Below, piece after piece: positions 24,000-36,812 of a DNA stretch of 64,000 nt. The notes below the pieces were generated by a model. It saw only the letters and a program-made list of their open reading frames with translations, ran no database searches and was not told the DNA's origin. The stretch is taken from NCBI GenBank assembly GCA_013397435.1, contig VZRG01000438.1:302334-366333 (forward strand), written 5' to 3'. The DNA comes from Erythrocercus mccallii (Eukaryota; Chordata; Aves; Passeriformes; Dicruridae). The position numbers and the translations under genes are program-made. The first letter of the stretch is position 1, and every line of letters starts with the position of its first letter.

Positions 24000-26900
24000 G
24001 TGCTGCCCATCTCTGACACGGCAGCAGCTGCCTTCACCCAGCCCACACGCTGCCAGCCCACAGAGCACGGGGAATCAGAGCTTGGCAGGGCCACCTGCCA
24101 GGTACCAGCGCTGTACACAGACAGACAGCTGGTGACTGACGAGCAGCCGCTGATCCCAAACACTTGGTGTTAGGTCATTCATCTCCTCTTGGTCTCTTCT
24201 GCTGAACAGCCCCAGCTTCCAAACAAAGCCTTAGCCTAGGGTTGCCAGGCTGCTTTGCACCCCAAGAGAGGCACGCTGCAAGACACAGAAGCAGTTTGCA
24301 AGTGCTGATATACTTAGAAAATGAAATTCAGGTTCCAGCAGTTGATACTGACAGCATCTCCTTGAGAAGTTTGTACATGGACACGTTCAAAATTGCTGCT
24401 GTCTCACTTTTCCTTGCTCACCCTCCAGCCAGCTTTGGAATAAGGGGTGCTCTTAACAGTAGTCTCAAAACCCAAGAGTAATGAAAGCTAGGACCAAACA
24501 CAGAACAAAAAGAGATACATTCAGACCCACTTGCATCATTCAGCCAGGCACAAGAGACAGACTGCACAAGTAAGGATGTTTAGAGTGATCTAGTAACTTG
24601 GGTGTTCCTCAAGAAATATAAGGAAATGCTGACTAGACTAAGCTAGCAAATTCCCTAAACACAAGAAAAATGCCCTCCCTATACACAGTTCATACGGGGG
24701 AGATAAAGACTTGCTAAATTGAAACTGGCACCTATTTATGCTTTCTTACCCACTGAATTCTCTACACTTGCACAATGCCTCTTGTGAGGAAAGGCATGAA
24801 AACTAAAACACAAAAAATGGATATATTTGGCAGCAATCCTTCAAAGTACTTTATTCCTATTTAAAACAAACATGAGCCTCTGGTTCCTCTGGGAAGAGAA
24901 ACCAGAACTGACACCTTTGTGTCTTCTCTCCAACCATCCTCTGTCATGAGCAGCAACATGTTACGAATAACAAATGTTATGAAACAAGATGAAACACCAG
25001 AATTGTAAGGGAACAAAAGTAACAATCCACAGTGTTCCTCCCAGAAGTATGTATTATCCCCTTCTATTTTCCATGACAAGTAAGTAAACATTTCAACACT
25101 TAAAACTCTTTCTATGCCAAGCAGCTAAGTGAAGTAACCATGAGCAGTGTATACATACAACCATACAATGCTAAAATAAACTTCCATCATGAACTGAAAA
25201 CAAACAACTAAAATATACTAATTTTTTAAAAAGGTATTTTGTGTAAATCCAGTGTACATGAAATTGGATGCAATAGTATGGAGGAAGATAAACAAGAACA
25301 AAAAAGCCTCCTGAGTCATGAAAAATAAAGTAACATACTTCAAAAGTGTTGCATGATCTCTGATGGCATTTTCTGATATTAAGCAAAAAGCTATCCTACA
25401 TTTCAGAGAAAAAAGCTGTACTCATTAATAAAATTTTGGGAAACTAATTCCTCCATCACTTCCTTTCGTTAGGATTTTTGTAGTTATTATTTATTGCTGA
25501 CTGTTTCTCCACTGAAGCCAATACCCATTACTGAATGCAGGAAAAATCTGCCTATGTCAGGGCTCGCAGAAGTTTTCAGGCAGCATGACAATTGGCAACC
25601 TTATTAAAATGTTTACAAACAAAAGAAATTAAGAAAGGCCTAGACCTGTACAAGTCCTAAATCAACTAAGGTATTTTTCCAGTTCTTTTTTCCTTTTTCT
25701 GAATTATCTTTAACCATAAAATATAACAATGAATGTTTTCTATAAAAATGATACTTGAATTTATTCAGAATACAGATTTTGCACTACGTATTATCAGAAG
25801 ACAGTGAAAATGATTGAGCAATCAGAATATCTGGCACAACTGTCATAACTGACAAAAGGTCCTACACATACTAACAAATTGTTGCTTGTGCACAAGAGTA
25901 TTTGTGAGCACTTCCCTGCTCTCCATCCTGTTCCTATTTATTTGTTTATTTGTATTCTAGAATTTCCACTAAGTTCCATCCCACAGAGTATGTGTAGCAG
26001 AGGAGATCGAGCCCACAGGCCCTGGCACTGTACAGGAAAGCTCCCTACTGTCTGAAGTGCTTCATCTCAACAGGAAGAGAAGCCAAAGGAGCGTGAGTAT
26101 AAATGGACCATTGCAATTTATAGGCTGTATTAATAATTAAATGCTGGGAATGCTATTAGCACCTTCACTACATCCCCACCCACAGGTTCTTCAATCATCC
26201 AATATCACAGAACTTGTATTTTGAGGTATTTGTTCGCAGTGCTTTGAGGCATAAAACGTCCTGCAGTGCTACAGTCCTTATTTCTTCAGTGTGGTGAAGT
26301 TCATTTTGTGTGCTGTTAAGATTTTGGGTTTGGTGCTTTTTTTTAAAAGAATAATCTTCCTATCCAGCCAGACCATGCAGGTTAGATGAGAGCTGAGAGT
26401 CCTTTGTAAAAGGGAATAAGAGACATGAGCAAACAATGCCTCTGCAGAAAGAGGAATCAAGCTAAGACAGATTTGCGGTTCTGACCCTCCAGAGTAAAAC
26501 TGGCAATGGCCCATTTGACAAGAAAAATCCATGGCTCTAGAGGGTTGGAAAGTGGTTCAGACTGACATATTTCATTTCCTTCAAGGCTACCTGTGACTGC
26601 TTCCCAAACAAGAAAATCACCAGCTTAATTAGGCTTCCCCAGCAATCTCAAAAAATGGAGCTATCCATTCTCCACCTACCCTTTGCAGCAGACACTTAAA
26701 GCACTTTCTGCAAGTCTGACAATGAAGGTGTTTGGCTTTGCAAGGCTCACAACACAGCAAGGAGCCATCTGCAGCCAGGAAAGACATAGGGCAGAGTCTG
26801 ATTAGCAATTCTGTGCAGGTTTTCTATCTCCTATCACCACTCTCCCCTCCCCCGTCACATCCCCTAGGGAGACCAGTTCCATATTCAAAGCAGCCTGGGG

Positions 26901-27000
26901 TCTTCAAGCAGAGAAATGTGCATGATTTTTTGTGGCATTAAAGCAGGGAAAGAACTCCAAAATTATAGCAGCTGCATCCAGCCCTTGAGACAGCCCAGCA
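24000..27000. other. Non-coding DNA, no gene seen
   Basis: No gene is recognised. 24000-24130 is GC-richer (PolII-exon-like composition) but without a product. 25505-25565 has weak similarity to old CR1 tails ('ctccactgaagccaatac'). Frames at 24.86, 25.17 and 26.28 kb (minus) are short and unmatched. Confidence 0.55.
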
Positions 27001-27009
27001 CCGATAAGG

Positions 27010-27290
27010 GACTCAGAGGGTCGCATAATTCATTTCACCTGCAGCAGTAGCATCAGGGGAGGTTAAATATGTCACTCCATCACAGGGAGGCAATGGGTTG
27101 GGGGAAGCCTTCATCATTCATCCTGTCAGCTCTACACCTCCCTTCACCTCACATCAGCAGGGGAAGATGGGGAAGATTTTCTGTAAGCATATGAACAACT
27201 CGGTGGGGGACACAATGACCTTATGAGTCTCCCCTTCCAATTTGTGAATTAATTGTCAGCACCTGCCCTGCTCTACCAGCTCCCCTCCCT
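27010..27290. promoter_or_regulatory. Candidate developmental enhancer, E-box and homeobox sites
   Basis: There are two CACCTG E-boxes (27036-27041 and 27260-27265), the palindrome AATTAATT (27247-27254), CATAATTCATTT (27024-27035) and TTCATCATTCATCC (27110-27123), all within 280 bp of balanced, low-repeat sequence. This composition resembles vertebrate conserved non-coding elements. It is inferred from site content; no alignment was possible. Confidence 0.3.
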
Positions 27291-27317
27291 GCACTCCATC
27301 TTTCTCCCACTACCAAG

Positions 27318-27400
27318 GGCCTGATCCTGCAAGACTAACTCCACTATGTGAGCTCAATGTCCTTCTGGGACCACACCTGCAAACGACATTGCAGAAAGGT
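27318..27400. repeat. Possible old CR1-type tail
   Basis: The stretch 'ggcctgatcctgcaagac' with a later 'ggaccacacctgcaaac' resembles the widespread sauropsid repeat beginning 'ggcctgatcctgcaaac'. It is short and diverged. It adjoins the enhancer-like block on its right side. Confidence 0.35.
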
Positions 27401-28728
27401 CAGTGTTGCAGAACAAGATTCTTGTCCAAATGCAAACGAACCTATTTAAATGGCATAGGAAATTTGTTCCAGGACATGTGAATCTCTCTTCTTTGGCCTT
27501 TCTTGGTCACAAAGGTACTTTCTCATTTTTACTGTTGATGAAACATTTTGTTGTTTCTTAGCAATCTGAAAGACTGGTTTCACATGAAAAATTTTCTTAG
27601 CACATCTTCTCCAGAGTCATGTTTTGACCTAGGCCTATCACTACTCTTCTCTTTGGTGTATTATTTGCTAGAGTTCAGCTGTGACCACTTTAGAAGAAAA
27701 GCCTGTCTTCATGTACTGCACAAATTCATGCACATTTGCACTCATGTACAGTAAAAAACAACTTGCCTGTAACAGGGTCTTTGGGAGCCACTTCAGGATT
27801 TTCTCTTGAAAATTCAGCTTTTGAGGTATTCCTGTGACATGTCAGTTGTGCATGATCATCATGCAATAAGAGCAAAAATTAGTTTTTTTTAAAAAAAGAG
27901 GCAAGTTTGCCAAGAAGATACAATGCCTTAAACCCTGCCATTACAAGGGAATCTTCTGATACATAATACTTCATTCAAAAAATAAAGGTGTTAAATTGTA
28001 CAACAATTTCTTACGTGGCAGAATGATTGCAATACACAAGCATTTAGATACTGCGATTTCTGGTATAGATAAGAACATAGAAAAGCAAGAAATTTCTTGA
28101 AAGCAGTTAGAAATGAAGACTGATGTTTTTGTTTTGAATGTGTAATTCAAGCATAGCAGAAGCAGAGAGGGTCAACTGAAGTAAGTGCAAAATTAAATCC
28201 TATTAACAGTCAAAGGTTAAAAACCAGTAAGCATGTAAGTCTTAAACAATTTTTTCCTTTTGGTCCTATCCTGGACATAAAGGGCTTTATAAATAAAGTA
28301 TTAAGAGATGTGCTCAAACAATTTCTGTACCTACAGTTTAAATCTTCCATCAAAATGAAGAGCTTGTTCTCTCTCACTCTTGAAACTGCACTCTTATGGA
28401 AAGAACTGGTCCATTAGCCTTCTGCAGAGAAACTCAGCAGATGGCATTTTTGATGTCTTGACTAAGATAAAATACAGTCACAATTGGTGCTTTTATATTT
28501 CAAAAAATATATATAAATGTTTCAAGGAGTTGTTTTTCATGCCTTAAGGCTAAATCTTTGAATGGTTTCTACTGTGTTTTCTCCCCCTTGCTTGAGTTGC
28601 TAAAATCTGTAGCTATCTTCTGCTCTGCCACTTGTACTACTCCAAACACTAAAGACACCTGAAGGATAAAGAGATGCTTCATAACCAAATGCATACTGGG
28701 AAGAAGGTTTTTTGCTTTTGCCAGTTAC
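27401..28728. other. Non-coding DNA, no gene seen
   Basis: AT-rich, with no repeat or gene recognised. Frames are short. Confidence 0.55.
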
Positions 28729-28870
28729 CTGCAGGTCATGCACACATATCCATAAACAAAACAAAACATCAGCAGGTGAGTAATTCAAAACATCCACACT
28801 TCTCCACATGCTTTTCACAATGAGACTATAGAGCAGCAGCACCCCGAGCCCCAGGACCAGTGGAGTTATA
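28729..28870 (-). other. Candidate internal exon encoding a membrane segment
   Basis: Read on the minus strand, a long pyrimidine tract (CTTCATTCTTCCCTCTGTCTGT then GTCTGTTTTAAG) ends at 28871. CTGCAG|GTAACT closes the exon at 28729, giving a 142-nt exon with a good acceptor and a good donor. One frame is fully open (one base, then 47 codons). The peptide starts ITPLVLGLGVLLLYSLIVKS, about 16-18 hydrophobic residues followed by K/R, as in a single-pass or signal-anchor segment; MWRSVDVLNYSPADVL follows. If the intron is not removed, the same frame continues to a stop at 28600. I cannot name a family. A cryptic pair of splice sites around a CTG-rich (Leu) stretch is the main alternative. Confidence 0.28.
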
Positions 28871-31800
28871 CTTAAAACAGACACAGACAGAGGGAAGAAT
28901 GAAGCGCCTACCTATTCAATTCTCCAGAAACTATTTCAGCTGAACTGGCGCTTATTTACGACATCAGCTTTGCTCATACAGCATCTGAGTCACAGCTGGG
29001 AGTAGTTTCCTGAATTCCAATGGGATTTCCACATGGTCAGTATGGAAAATAAGCTCACATTTGTTTCATGGCATATATACCTTTAAAGGGTCCACAGTAG
29101 CAAGCAGTGACTTTAGCTGTATTATAAAAAATATTTCACAGCATGAGACGATTTTCACTCTTTCAGGAAAGCTTATATTCTATTCCAGAAGCAGATGTGG
29201 CAGCTGAGGACTCTGTGCCCAGCCCAGCAGAGTCACTGATCAATGGATCCCACAGACAGCATTCCAGCATCACCTATACCCACACCCTTTAATCAACACT
29301 CTTGCCTATATATTCTGCATTGCCAAGGGCTCAGCGGAATCACAGACCAGACTTCAAAAAGTTTGTATGTTAATTCATAAGAATTCATACGAGTATATAA
29401 AACCCCCAACTTTTAAGCTTTTTAAGCTTCTTTTTTGATTCTGAATTGCAACGGGAAAATCACAGTCCAGGAAACCTTTTCAAATTGTGAGATCAGATAA
29501 ATACTGGAAAGATCACAGATTTTCCACATTCGGGAGATCTTTCAGAATATGCCAGAGGTGGTGTGGATAAAGGATGCAACAGGTCTTGAGATCCCTCTCA
29601 AGAAACCTCTAGCAGCTGACCTGTGCAAGATCTATGATGGAAGCAGTGAAATGGATAGGTTGGAAGCTCTGAGCAGTGACCAAATACAATATCCTTGACC
29701 TCAATTTGAACTTTCAGGACCTCTTTCACCTGCACTGAAGTTTAAGACATTTAGAATTTCACTGATTTCATTCTGATTCAAATGGAATAGTAATATTGTA
29801 ACCAACTGATTTCAAAGTAGCTGATGAGCAGTGACCACAGCACACACATCAGGGAATCAAGCCTTTGGTTTCCATCACCTATGGGAAGTGCTGAACCATG
29901 TAATTTCTTGGAGCAGAGCACGCACTGTTAGTGCTGCCTTACAGCCTCACCTCTACTGCACGGACTGACTTTATTCTCCACCAAGCACCCCAAATGACAC
30001 TGTTTTCACACCCTGCAAGTATCCTCTTGAAAAACTGGAAAAATTCCAAAGAAAAATCCCACTATATGTAACAACTATGGCTACAATTTATTCAGTATTC
30101 CAAAATATCACATTCATATCTACATTCCTGAGGATTCTTAAAAATCCCAGGGTAAAACTGTGCAGTAGTAGCGGTAGCTGTCATTTATATCATTAAGTTC
30201 CAGCTTCCTAATTGGGAAGAGGCCCTTCCAATGCAAGCTGCAGGTGAAAAGGACAAACCACTGACTTTAAAACTTCAGAACTGAATCACAAAACAAATTA
30301 AAGACTTGGACAGAGACTGGGAGGAAAGAGGAAAATAAGGATGAGATTATCTGGATCAGCTAATCACAATCAACTGGATGCTTTGTCTTCCACAAGGAGC
30401 ATGAATAAATAAACACCATTAGCAATCCCTAGCCTGCTGCTAAACCTGGCCATCATTAGCAAGCTGATTGCTTCCAAACACTGAACAGGAGTCACTCCTA
30501 AGGATGTCTTACAGGGGAGATGATGTCAGGTGCATAAAGGACACAGTGCCACAGGCAGGGAAGACGGAGATAAATACAGTGATGGCTGGAGAGAAGGGGG
30601 AGAGGGAGTGAGAAGTCAAAAGAAGACAAGCCAATGGGCTTTGATGGTGAGAACCAGAAGCTTGAATTTGGTATGGTAAAACAGTACAGTGTCTGGAAAG
30701 GGACTGTGACATGATTCAAGTTAGAAGCAAGAATATTTTTTTGGCACAAATGGACCAAATTTGAGTTGACAGAGGTGTTTAGAGAGACCAGCGAGAAAAA
30801 GACTTCTGTGAGGAAGAAAACAGACCTATAACTTTGCGAGTGCAGGCAGATACTCAGCTAAGTTTGGAGCTGAAAGAAGTTATTCCTCAGAGTTTAGCTA
30901 TCTGGATTTGCCTAATTATGTTCTTCAATGACAAACACTGGGCATTTAAAAAAAGTTCTCCTTGACAAGATTTCCTCAGCATCTTAAGAAGCCTTAAGAA
31001 AGGCAAAACTTTAAAGCTAAAATTGCTGGTACACAGATTATGAGAGTTATCTACTTCAGGGACATTGTCTTTACCTACTTTCTTCATTAAAAAATCCACA
31101 AAATTCAATCAAACTTCCATGTGAGGAACTGTTTCAAGTAGTTGTACATAAAGGTGATGTGAGAAACCAAATACCTTTTATTCAAGCACGTGATCTTTCA
31201 ACTACATTAAATCCTTTCTTGTTTATATGTGATAGAACCAGCAAACATTGGTTTCTCTCCTGGTATATGAATTTGTCGAGAAAGCAGTTTTATTAGTACC
31301 AGACCCAGGAAGTGCACAAAAATCACAAGAACTATAATGCTGAATTTTGCAAGAATAGACAGGTGCCACGGACACCTCAGATAGTCCTAAGAAGGAAAAT
31401 CTCTCAAGAGATATTACAAGAGGGTATCCAGAGCAGCAATTTCTGATTGCCTCTCCTGTTCTGATGGCACCTTTATTGCTTCTTTATTTTAGAACACACT
31501 ACATCTACCTTATCAGATGCCGTAAAATTTCTGCGGGAAAAAGACCCCAGTATTTCTAAAGGTCTAGAATAGCTTTTGAGTCATTTGGTTATACCCACTA
31601 GAAGAACTTCCCTAATGCTGAGATTTCTGGAATGCAAACCACTGCCTCCTGACTTTGTAACTCCTTAATCTGTTGGCTAAATGATTCTCACCTGGGAGAG
31701 TTTGTCAATCACTAAATTAAAACCTCTTTCAACAGAGACACCACTCCTGCCCCTCCAACTTCTGAAAGCAAAGCAACAAAACACTCAGAAAGAGAAAGAA

Positions 31801-34387
31801 ACTGAGAGGGTGATTAGTGTGAGTTTTGATCTTTTCTCTCTCAGAAGAACTGTGCTTGATGCATTTGATGAAGTGAGGCAAACTTGCTGGTAACAGCTCA
31901 GTGATTTTAAGTGTCTTGTCTGGTATGTGTCTGGGACTGCTGGATAGCATCTCTTATTTGTTTTTAAAACCCTCTTTTTCTTCTTTCTGAAACTCATCTC
32001 TGAATGTCATGCTCACAATCATCTCTGTATCCAACCATGACCATGGATCTTTAGTTCTGAGTGCTTGTTCAGTCTCCTTTAACACTGCTGATGAGATGGC
32101 ATTTAAACAAAATAGCAGAAGAATATCAACACACATGGAGAGGGATTCCAGCAACGAAGCAGCCAGCTCACCTGTACAACCACAGGCATTTAGAACCTGT
32201 GAACATATTCTTGCAATTCTCAAGAAGAAAAGCAAATGCAAATTACTGGACAGTCATCAGCCAACAAGGCTTCCATTCCCATCATAAGAACTTTTCATTA
32301 TCACTGTTCTCACCTAGCTATGTACAGATACATTCACAGGAAGACAAAGTCCACACCCTCGTTTACAGTAAAGAAAATTAGAGACCCAGCATGAAATTAT
32401 CAGCTTCAGGCTGCAGGGCCACAACAGGAGGTTTTTCACAGTCCCGAGTTTTAAGAGGTATCTGATGGAGAAAAGAAGCAAGTTCCTCACACTGTGGGAA
32501 ACAGCAGGCTGCTCAAAGCAACTGGGGTACGATGACCAGACTCAGACATTGCTATCAGACAGGAGAACACGAGTACAGCACAGCAGTCTGGTCAGTGTGA
32601 CCTCACTGCTCCCAACAGCCAAACTGGATGGATTAAAGCCTTGGTTAAGCCTGCCTGCATTTTGAAAATATGGCAGAGGCAGAAGCAAAGAGCTAGAGGA
32701 CAGGACTGAATAAATTTGATTGTAATACACAGTATAGTTTAACAGCATCAGAATAGAATGGTTAATCTGTGGCAATACAACAAAGTCAAGAATAAACCTG
32801 GAAGAATACACCAGCTGTTAATGTGAAGAAGTTATTCATTTTGATAGAGGAGACTAGTCTTTGTTTTTCATACTTAAAAAAAAAAGAAGAGATAAGAGCA
32901 GAGCTTTGCAATGTGATTATTTACATGTGATTATCTCCACGCAGGAGTGCTTACTGCCACCAACCATACATATAAAGGGGTAGAAAGCTTGCAGTAAGAA
33001 GGGCAGAAAGGGGAGTCAATGGCAAAATTTCTGCTATGTATCTTCCTATCCTGTACAGCAATCCTAGACTTCCATCTGGTGCAAGTTCCTACCCTAAAGA
33101 TTAACAACTAAATTCTGTAAACTTGGCTAACATTGTACTGCTGTGACCTTCACAGACACAGACTGTCAGAGCATGGCTGAGAACCACAGCTCCCTCCTAT
33201 TCTGGTCAAAGAGTAAGACAAAGGTGGGTCTCATCCTCTCCACACAGGGTTATAGAGATGTACACTGCACTGTTCAAGAATGCAGCCCTAAATCCACTGC
33301 CCTCACGGTTCCTGAAAATGCAACAGACACTGCTCTCAATCTCCTTTTGGTGACTTGCACCCTTGTGTCTACAGTCTACCACATAAGGACTCCAGAGCAC
33401 CAGAAGAAATCCCTTTTCAGAAAGGGCTGTTGGAGCAGGGCAGTCCATCACAGGTCCATCTAAATCAGTGAGATTAAACAACAGAAGAAAATACCATATG
33501 TTTTTGTGCCACTAAAATTAAAAAGTGTCCCTCAGCTTCCAAATACAAGGAAATGAGCGTTTTACTGAACTGTCAGTCCCCCTTGTAGTACCAGCAGTGA
33601 TTACCACTTTTTACCTCCACCATATTATCCTTAACAGAGGTTGTGGATTCTCATGGCAATGCAGACCATCATGAAAAGACTGAATCTGACAGGAAGTCCT
33701 CTAAACCAGCACATTATTGGACAGACTGTTGGCATTTCACCCTGAGCTGCTACAGCAGCCCAAAAATGTACTGCAGCACATAGCCTTCCATGAGCAGGAC
33801 TTTGCCTAGATAAATTAATGTATTTCAACTCTAGTTTGCCTGAAACAATGACTGATTTGCACTACAAATTCCAAATTCAAAATACCAAACGCCATTTTCA
33901 GAGAGCATAGAAGCACTGACATCTGAAGAGGTTATTCAATACAGTTTTGCTACACAGCAAACTCTAGTCACATAAAGACTTTAATTCTTTTCTCATGCCT
34001 ATTGCCAGAAAACTACAGCCCAGGCGAGTGCTTGCGATCAAACAGATGCATACCTGACCCAAAAGTGAGAGATGTCACACAAGAACCATCAATGTCAAAA
34101 GGTACAAAACTTGGGCTTAATGTTCTCACAGAACAGTTAAAAATATTTATGTTACTGTCCCTCCTGCACCCAGGAGTAAATCTATTTTACCTGAAGTTGT
34201 CTGAAAAGCATTGCAGCAGCCCTCTTACTAAAGGGTAAAAAATGAGCTTAGGCACACAGACTTCTTGTTAAACACAGCATTAAAAGGGTCCTGGTTTGTT
34301 CCTCTTCACGGCTTAGTCATCTTAACTCCAACTACTCCCTGACTCTGGGTGCAGCATGCTCCTACTGTAGGCTTCCCTTGCAGCTTC
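28871..34387. other. Non-coding DNA, no gene seen
   Basis: About 5.5 kb without recognised gene or transposon. Direct repeats of TTTAAGCTT-type sequence occur at 29411-29431. Overlapping frames of 90-106 codons at 31.7-32.4 and 33.1-33.5 kb sit on both strands with no known product or convincing splice sites. Confidence 0.55.
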
Positions 34388-34499
34388 TGACTGCTGGTTA
34401 TTTCCTGCTAAGCTATGACTGCAGGCTTTTACCCAGCCAGACTGTGACTGCAGGTTCCAACAATAGCTCCCACTGCAGACCCAGACTGACCTTACAGCA
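34388..34499. repeat. Degenerate 28-29 bp tandem repeat, about 3.5 units
   Basis: TGACTGC(T/A)GG starts recur at 34388, 34416 and 34445, with a decayed fourth start (ACTGCAGAC) at about 34472. Period is 27-29 bp. Interunit identity is modest outside the TGACTGCAGG core. It looks like an old minisatellite. Confidence 0.5.
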
Positions 34500-35776
34500 G
34501 TGCTTCCCTCTCCCCAGGATCCTTCTTCTTCATGATTCTCTCCTTCATACTCCTCAAAGTTCCTCCTCCATGATGATCTCCCCTCACCAGCTCACCCCCT
34601 CTTTTATCTCACTCATCCTTATCGGATACAGCTGTTACTTATCAGGGACGAGGCTGTAGAGCAAAAGCTCTTCCTTTTTATACATGTTAGCAATTTCACC
34701 CATTTCACTTACAGCAGAGGCCATCTAAATCTGAATTTAATATGATTTCCCAGCATTCTAAAAGTATTTGAAATACAAGTATTGGGGATGTCTTGGCTGT
34801 GTTTCACATCATTACAAGCAATGGCTTCCAAAATTAGGTGAAATCTTCAGAAATATCACAACTACCTGATTCTAGCACCTTTATATGTTTTTGGTAATCT
34901 ATATAACTTCTTTACAGCCCTGACCCAGGAACAGGTTACAGTGTCAGTGCTGGACACCTGAATTTACTTTGGAAGGACTATAGGAGCCAGAGCTTAGAAC
35001 TGCTTGAGCGCTGAAATGAAAGGGTCTTCCTTGTTCTTAGTAATGGAAAAGGGTGGCAGATGTCACAAAGTAACTGCAAAAATAATACCTTTTTTATAGG
35101 CCACAGGGATCTACTGATGTTCCTAATTGACAAAGCTCTCCTCACTAAAAGACAGAGCCATGGAAGATGGTTTCTGCCTCCTCTACACAAATCAGAACAG
35201 ACAAAAAGTAGTTTGAAGGATTTTAACTGTTCTCTGAAGTGTTATTCTGAATTGCATTTCAGCTCCATTCATGTCTGCTTCAAAACTCCTGCTTATTTTC
35301 CTTCTATCTCCTCCTTCCTTTTCCCAAGGCCCCTGGAAACATAAAATTAAGAGTAGTAAAATATCGATACCTATTAAACCAAAGCAAAGAAATATTCTTT
35401 TTGTCTAGGATGTTGATGAACTGAAGCCTTCTAGGACCTTCACTTTGATGTTTTCAGAAACATCAAAAGATCAGGCTTGTTATCAACATCATTAGTGCGG
35501 CCTGAAGATGTTTAATACTCCAACACATACAGAAAATGCAGCACACAATCCCCCAGTGGCCTTTGCCTTGTTTTTATTCCTTCTTTTTAAATTTTGTTTT
35601 CAAATCTGATTTGCATTTCTCATTCCAAGCCATTTGCCTCTCTCCCACCCTGCCCCATCCTCTCATTAATTCACCAGAAGAGCTTTCTAGTGCTGACCTA
35701 TTCCCCCTTCCTGAAGGGAATTGTATAAACTCCTTTCTACCCTACCATAATGTAACACAACACATAGCATAGAGTA
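34500..35776. other. Non-coding DNA, no gene seen
   Basis: Pyrimidine-rich around 34500-34620 and 35560-35720. Frames of about 95 codons are low-complexity and unmatched. No transposon is recognised. Confidence 0.55.
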
Positions 35777-35777
35777 G

Positions 35778-35862
35778 ATTCATAGAATCACAGAATGGTT
35801 TGGCTTGGAAGAGACCTCAAAGATCATTTAGTTCCAACCACCCCTGCCTTCCACCAGATTCT
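35778..35862 (-). mobile_element. CR1 LINE, short 3'-end fragment
   Basis: The plus strand reads 'attcatagaatcacagaatg' then 'ggcttggaagagacctcaaa' then 'gatcatttagttccaacc', the reverse complement of the CR1 3' terminus including two ATTCTRTG-like units. Only about 85 bp is clearly CR1. Sequence to about 35930 ('tccttcacagtgaagcc') may be more of the same copy after a deletion. Confidence 0.85.
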
Positions 35863-36706
35863 CCCACCAGGTATCTCTGCAGCCACTACACACGTGACAG
35901 TCTGAAATGTTCCTTCACAGTGAAGCCTCTTGCTTGGCTCTTTCACGGCTTCATATTTCTCCCTGGGTAAGCACCTGAGTACTGGTTTCTTTTTCTGAAA
36001 TTGCCACTTTATTTGAGCAGGCAGCACCTTATGCACAAAAGCTTGGAGAGAGGTCCAATGATGCCAACAAAACTGTATGTAATTTAATTTAAAGAACTGG
36101 CATCAGACTGAGCTTGGAGTTTGATGATTAGTTACTTTTGTCCACCCTATTAACTGTAAGAAACAAGCAATGATCTTTAAGGACTGGTCAAGCAGAGAGA
36201 TTTATTCCAACGCTATCAAGCTTCTTTCACTGCAAACAACATCATTATAAAAATATTACTGCATGAATGGACCTACCAGTAAGGCTAACTCTGCTCTGCT
36301 GTCCTTGAATAGACAGTCTCACGTAATCTGAAAGAATTGATGCCTTCTGTACTCCTTTGCCATGAGCAACCCTAGTTCATCTGGTTCTCTTCTGTAGGGC
36401 CATCAGCATCTATTTGGCTACAGCATTTACATCTGTATAAGGCTACAACTGCTTAGAGGAGAGAACAGAACATGTCATCACACATCAAGTTACCCCACAA
36501 GCCCCAGCAGGTATGCTGAGTGTACCAGCACTGCAAACACACCACGCACTGCCTATGTCAATACAACCTGGCGATAACAAAAGCAGAACCTCTGAAATAT
36601 CTGCAAACTAAATGTTTTCTATCTTTTGTTATAGAAACCTTGGTTTCAAATTTGCCATGGAAAACAATTCCGTTTCATCTGACCTTACAGGTTGGAAGAA
36701 ATGGTC
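35863..36706. other. Non-coding DNA between two CR1 tails
   Basis: No gene is seen. It could hold a decayed extension of the upstream CR1 copy in its first 70 bp. Confidence 0.5.
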
Positions 36707-36770
36707 AAATCATAGATTACTTAGCTTGGAAGAGACTTTTAAAGGTCATCTACTCCAATTTCCCCTTGGG
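36707..36770 (-). mobile_element. CR1 LINE, very short 3'-end fragment
   Basis: 'aaatcatagattacttagct', 'tggaagagacttttaaaggt' and 'catctactccaatttcccc' follow the reverse complement of the CR1 3' end in order. Only about 65 bp is preserved, and it abuts an ATAGAT-rich microsatellite on its 5' side. Confidence 0.8.
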
Positions 36771-36812
36771 GATATAGATATAAATATAGATAGAGATATT
36801 ATAGAAATATAG
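36771..36812. repeat. Imperfect (ATAGAT)n microsatellite
   Basis: About 40 bp of GATATAGATATAAATATAGA-type sequence, directly visible. It lies at the truncated end of a CR1 fragment, not at the 3' end where CR1 normally carries its short repeats. Confidence 0.75.

Noticed and set aside
25505..25565. Old CR1-tail-like 'ccactgaagccaat'
   Set aside because: Too short and diverged. Similar weak hits at 5535-5580, 8300-8420 and 15690-15730 were also left out.
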